Shown here: positions 15,225 to 23,997 of the stretch, piece after piece
How positions within the stretch are numbered: position 1 is the stretch's first letter
Layout: the number at the start of each line of letters is the position of its first letter
From: DASPLX01 sp035627375
GTDB lineage: Bacteria > Pseudomonadota > Gammaproteobacteria > Burkholderiales > Burkholderiaceae_D
DNA length: 64,000 nt
Reading direction: 5' to 3'
Assembly: GCA_035627375.1 (NCBI GenBank)
Contig: DASPLX010000037.1
Location: forward strand, 248,001-312,000
The notes under the pieces: generated by a model
The model's input: the letters and a program-made list of their open reading frames with translations, nothing else
Told to the model about the DNA's origin: nothing
The model's database searches: none
Program-made: the position numbers and the translations under genes

Positions 15225-16076
15225 ATGAAAGAGATCGCATTCTTCCGGACCGGAGCGCGAATCTCGCCGACCGGGGCGAGCGAGAGCGCTCGCGGACGCC
15301 GCCTGGCGTCGATATTCATTCTGACATGCGTACTCGGCATAGGATGCGCGGAAAGCCGCGCGCGAAATGCGGAAAGGCTTCCCCTGCCGGTCAGCGTGAT
15401 CGAGATCGAACCTTGGGCATTTACCGATGCAAGAGGACGAGCCAAGGGAATCTACGTCGAACTGACTCGCGCGCTGGCGCGGGAAGCCGGCATCGAGGTC
15501 GAGATCAAGGTCCGGCCGTATGCGCGGGTCATGCTGGACATGAAAACCGGCGCCTCCGTATTTTGTTTCATGTTTCGCAATCCGGTGATTGAAGATGCCG
15601 CCGACGCCGTCGCGCCGGTAAGCGAATTCGATCTGACGGCCGTCGTTCCGCCGGCATCCGGGATTCGGACAATCGAGGACCTCCAGGGAAAGAGTATCGC
15701 CATCCTGCATGGCACTTCCTTCGGTAGCCTGTTCAAGGACAGCGGGGTGCGAATCAGCTCGACGAAGACACCCGAACAGCAACTCACGATGCTGCAATTG
15801 CAAAGAGTCGACGCCGTGGTGGGAATACGCGAAACGACGTTCTTTGCTTTCGGCAGGATGAAGCAAGCTGGGAGAGCGTTCTTCCCCCATCTGCGAACGC
15901 TCGAAATCGAGAGAATCCGGGCGTATTTATATGTCTCCAAGGTACATCGTTCCGGGATGAATGCACTGCGCTTGGATCAGGCCCTGAAGCAGGTGCTCGA
16001 GCGCGGTGAGCTCGACGCGATTCTTGTACGATATCTGAGCCATTTCCCGTTGGACATTGGCGCGGCACCTCCGTAA
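15225..16076 (+). CDS. Periplasmic solute-binding protein, SBP_bac_3 type
   Basis: A 283-residue exported protein. After a basic leader, residues about 28-42 are hydrophobic with a Cys (GIGC), so it may be a lipoprotein. The mature part follows the type II periplasmic binding protein pattern of the amino-acid family: 'PLPVSVIEIEPWAFTDARGR', 'GIYVELTRALAREAGIEVEI', then 'IEDLQGKSIAILHGTSFGSLF' at the second lobe. No ABC permease genes are adjacent; instead a histidine kinase gene follows at once. Stand-alone proteins like this often feed a sensor, so it may supply the signal for the downstream kinase or upstream cyclase. Confidence 0.8.
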   Translation: MKEIAFFRTGARISPTGASESARGRRLASIFILTCVLGIGCAESRARNAERLPLPVSVIEIEPWAFTDARGRAKGIYVELTRALAREAGIEVEIKVRPYARVMLDMKTGASVFCFMFRNPVIEDAADAVAPVSEFDLTAVVPPASGIRTIEDLQGKSIAILHGTSFGSLFKDSGVRISSTKTPEQQLTMLQLQRVDAVVGIRETTFFAFGRMKQAGRAFFPHLRTLEIERIRAYLYVSKVHRSGMNALRLDQALKQVLERGELDAILVRYLSHFPLDIGAAPP

Positions 16077-16077
16077 C

Positions 16078-18975
16078 ATGATCGGAAAAATGCCGACTAC
16101 TTGCTCCCAGACTATGGACATACTGATCTCGAATGAAGCCGCCAATGCCTTGGAGCGGCGATTGTCGGACGCGGTGCCCGAGGAGAGGTTGTCGTTATTG
16201 GTGGAAGTCGCCTGGCACCTGCGGCAACGCGATACGCGGCGCGCGCTTGCCTACGCGGACGAGGCAAGCGCCGTGCGCGGCGTATCCGGTCCGGCGGGTA
16301 CGGACGGCGCGCGCATCGATGCGCGTCTCGACCTGGTCTATGGCGAGGCCATGCGGCTATCCGCCGAACTCGACGATGCGGAAAGAAGGATCGGCCGCGC
16401 CTTGCAACGATTCGAAGCGGCAGGGGACCATGCCGGTTGCGCCGATGCCAACTGGCTCCTGGCGTGGATCGGGCATTCTCGCGGCAATCCGGCGCAACGC
16501 GAGGAGAAATTCATGGCGATGGCCGAGCATGCGCGGCGGGCGGACGACGCCTTGCGGCTCGATCTCGCGGAAGCCGCGCAAGCGCGCTTTGCAGTGCAGC
16601 ACAATCCGGCGGGCGCAATGGAAAAGTGGGGCAAGCGGTTTCCGGCCGACGCCGTCGATATGCATCCGGCGCTGAAGACATGGGTGTGCGATTTTCACGC
16701 CATGCATGCCTTCCAGACCTGCGACTATGCCCGCGCCATCGCCTGGTACTCGCAACAGTACGATATGGCGCACGAGACAGGGCAAGTCGAGCGGGTCGTC
16801 ATCTCCACGACCAATCTCGCGGCGTCTTTCACCAATCTCAACGACTATCAGAGCGCGTTGGAGTGGAGCGTACGCGGACTGGAATTCGCGCGCCGCATAG
16901 GGTGGCCGGAAATCCTCGGCATGGGGCTGATGGAAACCGCCATGCAGGAGTGCAATCTCGGCAGGTTCGAATCGGCGCATGATTTGCTGGTCGAGGCGCT
17001 CGATGTGCTCAAGCCGTTCAGCAATTCCCGCACCTATTCGATCTTGCTCAATTACACCGGCCAACTCGAGATCGATCGCGCCAATTATGCGGAGGCGCTC
17101 AAAAACTATCGCCAGTCCGAAGAGCGCCTGATAACGCTTAACCTGCCCGGCTCGCTCAGCATCGCGAAACGCGGCCAGGCCCATGCGCTGTGCGAATTGG
17201 GACGCGCCGATGAGGCCTTGTCCGCGGCGCATGCCGCGCTCGAGTTGGCGATCACGCATCGCAGCGCCTCTTCCGAAATCGAAGCGCTCAAGGTATTGGC
17301 CCGGATTCATGCGCGCCATCCGCTGCCGCCGCCGCCCGGCATGACCGCTCCAAGCGCTTCCTTGCACTATCTGAACCGGGCGCTGGAGGTCGCGTCCAAG
17401 ATCGACGACTTCATCGTTCCCTGCGACCTGTTCGATGCCATTGCGCGCGAATATGCGAAGGTCGGCGATACCGCGCAGGCCTATTCCGTATCGCTGCAAG
17501 CGATCGCCGCGCGCGAGAAGACCCATACCGCCGAAGCCATGAACCGCGCCGTCGCGGCGCAAATCCGGCATCAGACCGAGCGCGCGCGCGCCGAAGCCGA
17601 GCATAATCGCAAGCTGGCGGAAACCGAAGTGCATCGCGCCGAGGCATTGGCGCGCATGAACTCGACCCTGGATCGACTCAGTACGATCGGCCGCGAAATC
17701 ACGGCGCACCTGGATGAGAGGGCAGTGTTCGAAACCCTGAACCGTCATGTGCATGGTTTGCTGGATGCATCGCACTTCGCGATCTACCTGCTCGATTCCA
17801 CGAACGAAGCGCTCGATTGCGTGTTCGGCATCGAGGACGGCAAGCCTCTGCCGCCCATTCGCGTCGAATTGTCGAACCAGCGCGCCTATGTCGTCCGTTG
17901 CGCGCGCGAACGGCGCGAAATCGTCAAGGAAGAGCCGACGGCAGGAGACGATGCCACCCGGATCCCCGGTACCTGGCAGTGCGGAAGCGCGCTGTTCGCG
18001 CCGCTGACGGTGGGCGAGCGTCTTTTGGGCGTGATGTCGACGCAATCGCCGCGCGCGCATGCGTACGGGGAGAGCGAACGGCTCGTATTCCAGACGCTTT
18101 GCGCCTATGGCGCCATCGCACTCGACAACGCGATGACGTATCGGCAACTCGCGGCCAGCCATCGGGCCTTGCGCGAAGCGCAGCAGCAGCTCGTATTCCA
18201 GGAAAAGATGGCTTCCCTCGGCACCTTGACGGCCGGCGTCGCGCACGAGATCAACAACCCGGTCAATTTCTCTCATGCCGGCGCCCAGACGCTTGCGGCC
18301 GAGCTGGAGAATTTCCGTCTTTTCCTGATGGAACTGACGGGAGACGACACGGAGCCGGAAATCGTGGCCGCCATCAACGCGCGTATCAACCACTTGACCG
18401 TGGGAATCGATACCATCCTCCAGGGAACGACGAGGATCAAGGGCCTGGTGCAGGACTTGCGTACGTTTTCCCGGCTCGATCAGGCGGAGAAGAAGGCGGT
18501 GCCGATCGCCGACAACCTGTTATCCACCGTCAACCTGGTACGCACGCAGTACGCGAGCGTCGCCGAAATCCGTTGCGAGCTGATCGATAACCCGGTGCTG
18601 GATTGCTGGCCTGCCCAATTGAACCAGGTGTTCATGAACCTCATCGTCAATGCCTGCCAGGCGATCCAGGCCAAGCAACGCGAAACCAAGGATGCCGCGC
18701 TCGGATTGCTCAGCATCCGTAGCCGGATCGACGGCCAGCATCTGCTGATCGAGTTCGAGGACAATGGATGCGGCATGCCCGCCGGTGTCATCGACCATAT
18801 TTTCGAACCGTTTTTCACGACCAAGAATATCGGGGAAGGAACCGGACTCGGCTTATCGATTTCATTCGGAATCATCGAAAAGCATCGGGGCGATATCCGC
18901 GTAGCCTCCACCGAGGGCGAGGGGACCTGCTTTACCATCGTATTGCCCTTGTCTTGCGAGCAGGCCGAGGCGTAG
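16078..18975 (+). CDS. TPR-GAF sensor histidine kinase
   Basis: A protein of about 965 residues, cytoplasmic. Residues 10-470 are helical repeats of TPR type; a coiled coil rich in Glu, Arg and Ala follows (about 480-540); a GAF domain spans about 545-690; then the kinase core has the H-box 'GVAHEINNPVNF' (about residue 720), an N-box with 'NLIVNACQAI', and G-boxes 'FEDNGCGMP' and 'GTGLGLSIS'. No receiver is fused, so a partner regulator is encoded elsewhere. The ATG at 16078 just follows the preceding stop; ATGs at 16057 and 16114 are alternatives, and none has a good SD. TPR-linked kinases usually sense through protein contacts. Confidence 0.88.
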   Translation: MIGKMPTTCSQTMDILISNEAANALERRLSDAVPEERLSLLVEVAWHLRQRDTRRALAYADEASAVRGVSGPAGTDGARIDARLDLVYGEAMRLSAELDDAERRIGRALQRFEAAGDHAGCADANWLLAWIGHSRGNPAQREEKFMAMAEHARRADDALRLDLAEAAQARFAVQHNPAGAMEKWGKRFPADAVDMHPALKTWVCDFHAMHAFQTCDYARAIAWYSQQYDMAHETGQVERVVISTTNLAASFTNLNDYQSALEWSVRGLEFARRIGWPEILGMGLMETAMQECNLGRFESAHDLLVEALDVLKPFSNSRTYSILLNYTGQLEIDRANYAEALKNYRQSEERLITLNLPGSLSIAKRGQAHALCELGRADEALSAAHAALELAITHRSASSEIEALKVLARIHARHPLPPPPGMTAPSASLHYLNRALEVASKIDDFIVPCDLFDAIAREYAKVGDTAQAYSVSLQAIAAREKTHTAEAMNRAVAAQIRHQTERARAEAEHNRKLAETEVHRAEALARMNSTLDRLSTIGREITAHLDERAVFETLNRHVHGLLDASHFAIYLLDSTNEALDCVFGIEDGKPLPPIRVELSNQRAYVVRCARERREIVKEEPTAGDDATRIPGTWQCGSALFAPLTVGERLLGVMSTQSPRAHAYGESERLVFQTLCAYGAIALDNAMTYRQLAASHRALREAQQQLVFQEKMASLGTLTAGVAHEINNPVNFSHAGAQTLAAELENFRLFLMELTGDDTEPEIVAAINARINHLTVGIDTILQGTTRIKGLVQDLRTFSRLDQAEKKAVPIADNLLSTVNLVRTQYASVAEIRCELIDNPVLDCWPAQLNQVFMNLIVNACQAIQAKQRETKDAALGLLSIRSRIDGQHLLIEFEDNGCGMPAGVIDHIFEPFFTTKNIGEGTGLGLSISFGIIEKHRGDIRVASTEGEGTCFTIVLPLSCEQAEA

Positions 18976-19101
18976 ATAGGGCGGAAAACATCGCCCGGCG
19001 TCCCCCACCAGGTCAACATCCGTTCCCGTTGTCGCATTCGGACAAGACGTCCGAAGAAGCCGTGCCGTAGATTGGCTCCCAATCGTCCAAGAGGAGGGCC
19101 T

Positions 19102-20844
19102 ATGACCCGGCACAGCAGCGAACGCAGGCAATTCATGGCGGTATGGGGATCCCTGGCGGCTGCGAGCTGTCTGCCGGAGACGGCGAATGCCGCAACCCCG
19201 CCGCCGAGGACGCCCTTGTCCCGGCCGGCCGGGCAGATGGCCGGCGCCTACGATGTCGTCGTCGTCGGTTCCGGCTACGGCGGCGCCGTCATGGCGGCCC
19301 GCCTGGCGCCCGGGCGCCGCTTGTGCGTGCTCGAACGCGGCAAGGAGTGGCTGCCCGCCGATTTCCCGTCCGGCTTCGCGCCGACCATCAGCGAGTTTCG
19401 CAGCGCCTCCCAGCCGCTCGGGTTGTTCGACTACCGCATCGGCCCGACGCTCGACGTCCTGGCCGGCAACGGCCTCGGCGGCACATCGCTGATCAATGCG
19501 AACGTTGTCATCGCGCCCGATCGCGACGTCTTCGGCCGCTGGCCGGCCGCGATCCAGGCTGCCTACGCCAGCGGCGCGATGGATGCCTACGAGCTGCGCG
19601 TGCGCCAGATGCTGGCCGTCGATACCGTGGCCGAGGGCGACGGCTTGCGCAAGAGCTGGTTCCAGGCCTCGACCGCGAAGGCGCGCCTACGGGCGGGCGC
19701 CGGCACGGGCCCGAAGGCGCTGGAACTGGCGGTCAACCTGCGGCGCTACCAGTACCAGCCCAATGCCCAGGGCATCTGGCAGTCGGCCTGCACCCATTGC
19801 GGCGATTGCGTCACCGGCTGCCGGGTCGGCGCCAAGAATACGCTGGACGCGAATTATCTGCCGCTGGCGCGCAATGCCGGCGCGGAAATCTATGCGCGCA
19901 TCGAGGTGGAATACCTGGAACGCCTGGCGGACGGCCGCTGGCGGGTCCATTACCTGTCGCGGCCGGACGGCGCGGCGGCCGTGCGCGGCCAGGTGGTCGC
20001 TTCCAGCGTGGTCCTGGCCGCCGGCGCGCTGGGCAGCACGCAGATCCTGTTGCGTTCGCGCGCCCAGGGCTTGCCGCTGTCGCCGGCGCTCGGCACGCGG
20101 TTCTCCGCGAACGGGGATCTTCTCGGCTTCGCTTACAACACCAGCGTGCAAACCAACGTGATGGGTTTCGGCGATGGCGCGCCGCCGCGCGGCGAGCGCA
20201 GGGTCGGTCCCACCATCACCACGGCGGCGGATTACCGCAACAAGACCGCGGTCGCCGAGCGCTTCCTGATCGAAGAGGGCGCGATTCCGGCGGCGCTGGT
20301 CGATGCCGTGCGGCTGGCCTTGCCGGCCGTGGCCGGTACGGCTCAGGATTTTTCCGCTGCCCAACGCATCGCGCGCGACCTGGCCGCACGCCGCACCGAC
20401 GGCGCCTTGAATCACAGCATGGTGTACCTGGGCATCGGCCACGACAGCGCGTCGGGCAGGGTGGAACTGGATGCGCAAGGCAATGCCAGGGTGGTGTGGC
20501 CGGCCCTGACCAGCGAACCCTTCGTCGACCGCCTGCGCGCCGAGATGGCGCAGCATGCGCGGGCCTACGGCGGCAAGTTCGTGGATAGCCCGCGCGCCAG
20601 CCCGATCTTCGGCGGGGCGATGACGACCGTGCATCCGCTCGGCGGCTGCCCGATGGCGGAGCGGGGCGAGGACGGCGTCGTCGATGCCGACGGCCGGGTA
20701 TTCAATCCCTACGGCGGGACGCAGGCCGTCTATCCGGGCCTGCGCGTCGTCGACGGCTCGATCGCGCCGGCATCGATCGGCGCGAATCCCCTGTTGACCA
20801 TCGCGGCCCTGGCGGAACGGGCCGCCGACCGCTTCCCGGCCTGA
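19102..20844 (+). CDS. GMC-family FAD oxidoreductase, cholesterol-oxidase-like, Tat-exported
   Basis: A 580-residue flavoprotein. The N-terminus has a Tat-type signal ('SERRQFMAVWGSLAAASCL'), then the FAD-binding 'VVVGSGYGGAVMAARL' (about residues 53-68), 'GNGLGGTSLINANVV', a Cys cluster 'CTHCGDCVTGC' typical of the cholesterol-oxidase-like branch, and the C-terminal 'HPLGGCPM' with the catalytic His. The family oxidises alcohol groups of sterols and other bulky lipids. AAGAGGAGG before the ATG at 19102 fixes the start. It is first of four tightly spaced genes, 9 nt before the next. The substrate is not known. Confidence 0.9.
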   Translation: MTRHSSERRQFMAVWGSLAAASCLPETANAATPPPRTPLSRPAGQMAGAYDVVVVGSGYGGAVMAARLAPGRRLCVLERGKEWLPADFPSGFAPTISEFRSASQPLGLFDYRIGPTLDVLAGNGLGGTSLINANVVIAPDRDVFGRWPAAIQAAYASGAMDAYELRVRQMLAVDTVAEGDGLRKSWFQASTAKARLRAGAGTGPKALELAVNLRRYQYQPNAQGIWQSACTHCGDCVTGCRVGAKNTLDANYLPLARNAGAEIYARIEVEYLERLADGRWRVHYLSRPDGAAAVRGQVVASSVVLAAGALGSTQILLRSRAQGLPLSPALGTRFSANGDLLGFAYNTSVQTNVMGFGDGAPPRGERRVGPTITTAADYRNKTAVAERFLIEEGAIPAALVDAVRLALPAVAGTAQDFSAAQRIARDLAARRTDGALNHSMVYLGIGHDSASGRVELDAQGNARVVWPALTSEPFVDRLRAEMAQHARAYGGKFVDSPRASPIFGGAMTTVHPLGGCPMAERGEDGVVDADGRVFNPYGGTQAVYPGLRVVDGSIAPASIGANPLLTIAALAERAADRFPA

Positions 20845-20853
20845 GGAGACATC

Positions 20854-21477
20854 ATGCGGAAAATTCTCGTATTGCTCGGCATCCTGCTGTTGCCCGCGCT
20901 GGCATGCGCGCGCGGCTTGTCGTTCTCGGAGGAAATGCACGGCTATGCGTACTACCACGGCGAATACCGCTATGCCCATGCTTACTTCCGCGTCGTGATC
21001 AACGATATCGACGCCTGGCGCGGCAATCAGAATTACGCGGCGACCCTCAGCGGTACCGTCTACCTGGACCGCCTGGCCGGACAGCCGGTCACGGGAACGC
21101 TGCAGATTCTCGCGCCGGCGTCGGGCGGCGACGGCCGCCTGCTGACCTACCGCTTCGCCGGCGGCGGGCTGCAGTTCGCCGGCGTCAAGCATGTGCGCGA
21201 CGACGTCGGCCTCGACCTGGTGGACGACATGACGACGCTGCGCGGGAGTTTCGCGGCGCAGGGGCAGGCGTTGCCGGCGATCCACGACCTGTTGTACGGC
21301 GCCGCTTGGACCTCGGAGCTGCAATTCGAATGGTGGAAGCCGGCCGTGCTGTGGGATTTCTCGGCTTCCTTCCAAACGATCAACACACCGTGGTACGAGG
21401 ACCTGTACGTCAAGATACTGTTCCTGAAGACTGTCCTGGGCAGTCTCGCCCGGGTATTCTTCCCCTGGGCAATTTGA
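20854..21477 (+). CDS. Exported protein linked to GMC oxidoreductase
   Basis: A 207-residue protein with a Sec signal ('ILVLLGILLLPALACARG'). The mature part is beta-rich and aromatic: 'SFSEEMHGYAYYHGEYRYAH' and 'DGRLLTYRFAGGGLQFAGVK'. The opening 'F.E.M.GY' resembles a domain found fused to, or beside, cholesterol-oxidase-like GMC enzymes, so it may help bind a lipid substrate. No catalytic motif was seen. It starts 9 nt after the oxidoreductase stop, with GAGGAGA as SD, and is clearly cotranscribed with it. Confidence 0.78.
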   Translation: MRKILVLLGILLLPALACARGLSFSEEMHGYAYYHGEYRYAHAYFRVVINDIDAWRGNQNYAATLSGTVYLDRLAGQPVTGTLQILAPASGGDGRLLTYRFAGGGLQFAGVKHVRDDVGLDLVDDMTTLRGSFAAQGQALPAIHDLLYGAAWTSELQFEWWKPAVLWDFSASFQTINTPWYEDLYVKILFLKTVLGSLARVFFPWAI

Positions 21478-21498
21478 TCGTGCGAGAGAGTGGGCGCC

Positions 21499-22596
21499 AT
21501 GATGAAATCCGCTGACCTGTACCGCATGAACGCCGTTCCCAGCGTCTCGGCCTTGTATGCCGATACGCTGGGCGAATTCCTGCGCGCGCGCGGGCTGCAC
21601 GGCAACGTTCGCGGCGCGATGCGTTCGCCGGCCGAGACGGTCCGCATCGAAGGCGACCGCTACGCCGGGATGCTGATCGACGGCGCGCGCGCGCTCGGCG
21701 ACGAGGGACTCGGCTTGCGCTTCGGCCTGCATGCCGGCGGCGCCGGCTTCGGCATGCTCGGCATCGCCGTCGCGACGGCGCCGACGCTGCGCGAAGCGAT
21801 ACGCCAGCACAACGAGCTGGAATCGATCACCAGCACGCTCGGCCGCGCGACGACGCGCTTTTGCGGCAAGCGCGTGGAGATATCCTGGCATCCGGCCCGG
21901 ATGCCGACGCCGATCGTGGTCGAAGGCATCCTGGCCGGCTGGGTGTCGTTCGGACGCCATATCCTCGCGGAGCGCGCCGACATCCTGCAGGTGTCGTTCA
22001 TGCACCGGCGCCGGGCGCCGCTGCACGAATACGAAACCGTGTTCGAATGCCCGCTCCGTTTCGAGAGCGCGCGATACGGCGTCACGATCGCCGCCGAGCT
22101 GCTGGACGCCCGCCCGCGCTTCGCCGATGCCGCGTTGAACGAGAGCCTGAATGCCTGGCTGGGCCAGTGCGCGGCATCCGCATCCGCCGAAGGCAAGCCG
22201 TTCACGCGCGGCACGACGGCGCTGCTCGCCGGGCGGCTGCCGCTGGCGGAGGCCAACGAGGACGCCGCGGCGGCGCTGCTCGGCGTCGGACGACGGACCT
22301 TGCAGCGCGCCCTGCGCGCGGAAGGCAGCAGCTTTCGGGAGTTGCTCAATGCCGCGCGCGCGCAACGCGCGATCGTGGGTTTGCTGCGGCAGGATGTCTC
22401 GATGCTGGAGCTGAGCGCGGAAACCGGATTCGACGAACAGTCTTCGTTGTGCCGGGCGTTCCGCCGCTGGACCGGTTATGCTCCGCTGGCCTTGAAACGG
22501 CGGCTGTCCGACGTGTTCCAACCCGCGCCGGCGCCGGAAACGCGGGCGCTCCCGGCGCGTCCTTCCTTTCCGTCTTCCCCGGCGCGCTGCCTATGA
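21499..22596 (+). CDS. AraC-family transcription regulator
   Basis: A 365-residue regulator. The N-terminal 200 residues match the arabinose-binding-like sensor domain of OruR-type AraC proteins ('DEGLGLRFGLHAGGAGFGML', 'LREAIRQHNELESI'). The C-terminal part has two helix-turn-helix motifs: 'DAAAALLGVGRRTLQRALR' and 'LELSAETGFDEQSSLCRAFR', closing with 'WTGYAPLALKRR'. The gene sits 21 nt after the exported protein and overlaps the next gene by ATGA, so it probably autoregulates this oxidation cluster in response to a hydrophobic ligand. The start at the second Met is possible. Confidence 0.9.
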   Translation: MMKSADLYRMNAVPSVSALYADTLGEFLRARGLHGNVRGAMRSPAETVRIEGDRYAGMLIDGARALGDEGLGLRFGLHAGGAGFGMLGIAVATAPTLREAIRQHNELESITSTLGRATTRFCGKRVEISWHPARMPTPIVVEGILAGWVSFGRHILAERADILQVSFMHRRRAPLHEYETVFECPLRFESARYGVTIAAELLDARPRFADAALNESLNAWLGQCAASASAEGKPFTRGTTALLAGRLPLAEANEDAAAALLGVGRRTLQRALRAEGSSFRELLNAARAQRAIVGLLRQDVSMLELSAETGFDEQSSLCRAFRRWTGYAPLALKRRLSDVFQPAPAPETRALPARPSFPSSPARCL

Positions 22597-23588
22597 CCGA
22601 CAAAGAGGCGTGGAATCGCTGCCGCTATCGGCCTCATGCGACCGGCGGACACTACGAGAGTTATTTCCTGCGGGCCAACCATCCCGCGCGGCCGCTGGCG
22701 TTCTGGATCCGGTACACCATCTTCAGCCCCAAGGGGCGGCCGCAGGATGCGGTCGGCGAGGTCTGGGCGATCCATTTCGACAACGAGAATGGACGGATCG
22801 CGGCGGCGAAGGAAGTGTATCCGCTCAAGGAATGCCGGATCGGCGAATCCGCGCTGGGCTTAACGTTCGGCTCGGCCGTTCTCGGCGCGGCAAAGCTGGC
22901 CGGCGGCGCCCGTTCGCCGAGCCATACGTTGCAATGGGAACTGGAATACGCGGGGCGGCAGCCGCCTTTGCTGCTATTGCCGGCGGCGCTGTATCGCGGC
23001 GGCTTCCCCAAGGCCAAGTCGCTGGTGGCGGCGCCGAACGCCATATTCGACGGCGAGCTGCGGGTGGATGGCGAGCCGATTCCTATCGACGGCTGGCAGG
23101 GCAGCCAGAATCACAACTGGGGAAGCCGGCATACGGATTCCTATGCCTGGGGGCAGGTGGCGGGATTCGAGGACGCGCCGGATGCGTTCCTGGAGTGCGC
23201 CACGGCGCGTCTGCGCATGGGACCGTTGTGGACGCCGGCGATGAGTCCGATCGTGTTCCGGGACGGCGACCGCGAATACGCATTGAACGCGCTCGGCCAA
23301 TCGTTGCTCACCCGCGGCGATTTCGATTTCTTCGACTGGCATATCGATGCGGGATCGGCGGATATCCGGCTGTCGGCGCGTATCCATGCGCCGCGCTCCG
23401 CGTTCGTCGGCCTGCGTTACGCTAATCCGCCGGGCGGCGTCAAGACCTGCCTGAATACGAAACTGGCGGCTTGCGAATTGACGCTGGAACGGGCCGGACA
23501 TCCTGCGCGCGTGTACCGGACGCGGCACCGTGCGGCCTTCGAGATCCTGACCGATAGGCATGATCACGGCGTGCGCGTCGTCGCATGA
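22593..23588 (+). CDS. CrtC/AttH-like lipocalin-fold protein
   Basis: A 331-residue soluble protein. Features include 'GGHYESYFLRANHPARPLAF', 'GEVWAIHFDNENGRIAAAKE', and a central signature 'GWQGSQNHNWGSRHTDSYAW' rich in Trp, His and Asn. The double beta-barrel pattern resembles the CrtC (hydroxyneurosporene synthase)/AttH and tocopherol-cyclase-like group, which bind or hydrate isoprenoids. This assignment is by appearance and is moderate. Its ATG overlaps the AraC stop (ATGA), so it is the last gene of the GMC cluster. Together with a sterol-type oxidase, a role in terpenoid or lipid handling is an inference. Confidence 0.65.
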   Translation: MTDKEAWNRCRYRPHATGGHYESYFLRANHPARPLAFWIRYTIFSPKGRPQDAVGEVWAIHFDNENGRIAAAKEVYPLKECRIGESALGLTFGSAVLGAAKLAGGARSPSHTLQWELEYAGRQPPLLLLPAALYRGGFPKAKSLVAAPNAIFDGELRVDGEPIPIDGWQGSQNHNWGSRHTDSYAWGQVAGFEDAPDAFLECATARLRMGPLWTPAMSPIVFRDGDREYALNALGQSLLTRGDFDFFDWHIDAGSADIRLSARIHAPRSAFVGLRYANPPGGVKTCLNTKLAACELTLERAGHPARVYRTRHRAAFEILTDRHDHGVRVVA

Positions 23589-23659
23589 GCGGCGCGGATT
23601 CCGAGGTTCCGTTCGAAAGCGATCACCGGAAAAAGCCCGCGGCCGGCAAGGCCGCAGGA

Positions 23660-23685
23660 AAATCCAGCCCCGGGAAGCGGGCTGG
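23660..23685 (-). terminator. Terminator-like hairpin in the 409-nt gap
   Basis: Stem CCAGCCC and GGGCTGG (23664-23670 with 23679-23685), eight-base loop. On the minus strand it is followed by ATTTT, so it could stop leftward transcription, for example from site g. Confidence 0.4.
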
Positions 23686-23704
23686 AGAAGGAGTCGAAGG
23701 GCTC

Positions 23705-23737
23705 AGTTTGAGGGGCAGGGCCTTACCGTTGGCTTAC
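23705..23737 (-). promoter_or_regulatory. Direct-repeat site g
   Basis: Minus-strand reading: GTAAGC and GTAAGG in 11-bp phase, 12 nt, then CAAACT (23705-23710), the weakest -10 of the seven. No gene lies to its left on that strand and a hairpin follows at once. It may instead act as an operator for the porin operon. Otherwise nothing was recognised between 23589 and 23997. Confidence 0.35.
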
Positions 23738-23997
23738 GGATTGCCGTTCAGGCCTGCAACGAGGGTTGTGACGGGTGCGCGGGCAGATGCAAAGATTGTC
23801 CGTATGACAAAAACAAAAAGTCGACAACCTCCTACGACAAGAAGCCTCGTCCGATTCGCTCGTGGCGCCGCTCGCATGGCGTTGCTTTTTCGCATGCGGC
23901 GTGCGCGAAATTCATTTCGCGTTGGCAATACCGATGTTTCATGCTGTAATGGAACGGGCTTTGCAAGGACCGATGTCACCTAATCGAGAGGAATGTC

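Noticed and set aside
19687..22521. A 944-codon minus-strand frame opposite the GMC oxidoreductase cluster.
   Set aside because: Same cause: it mirrors three real genes, shows shadow composition and no motif.
23585..23983. An open frame of 132 codons in the gap before the porin gene.
   Set aside because: Arg-rich, low-complexity translation and no SD; it covers the hairpin and site g, so it is probably non-coding.
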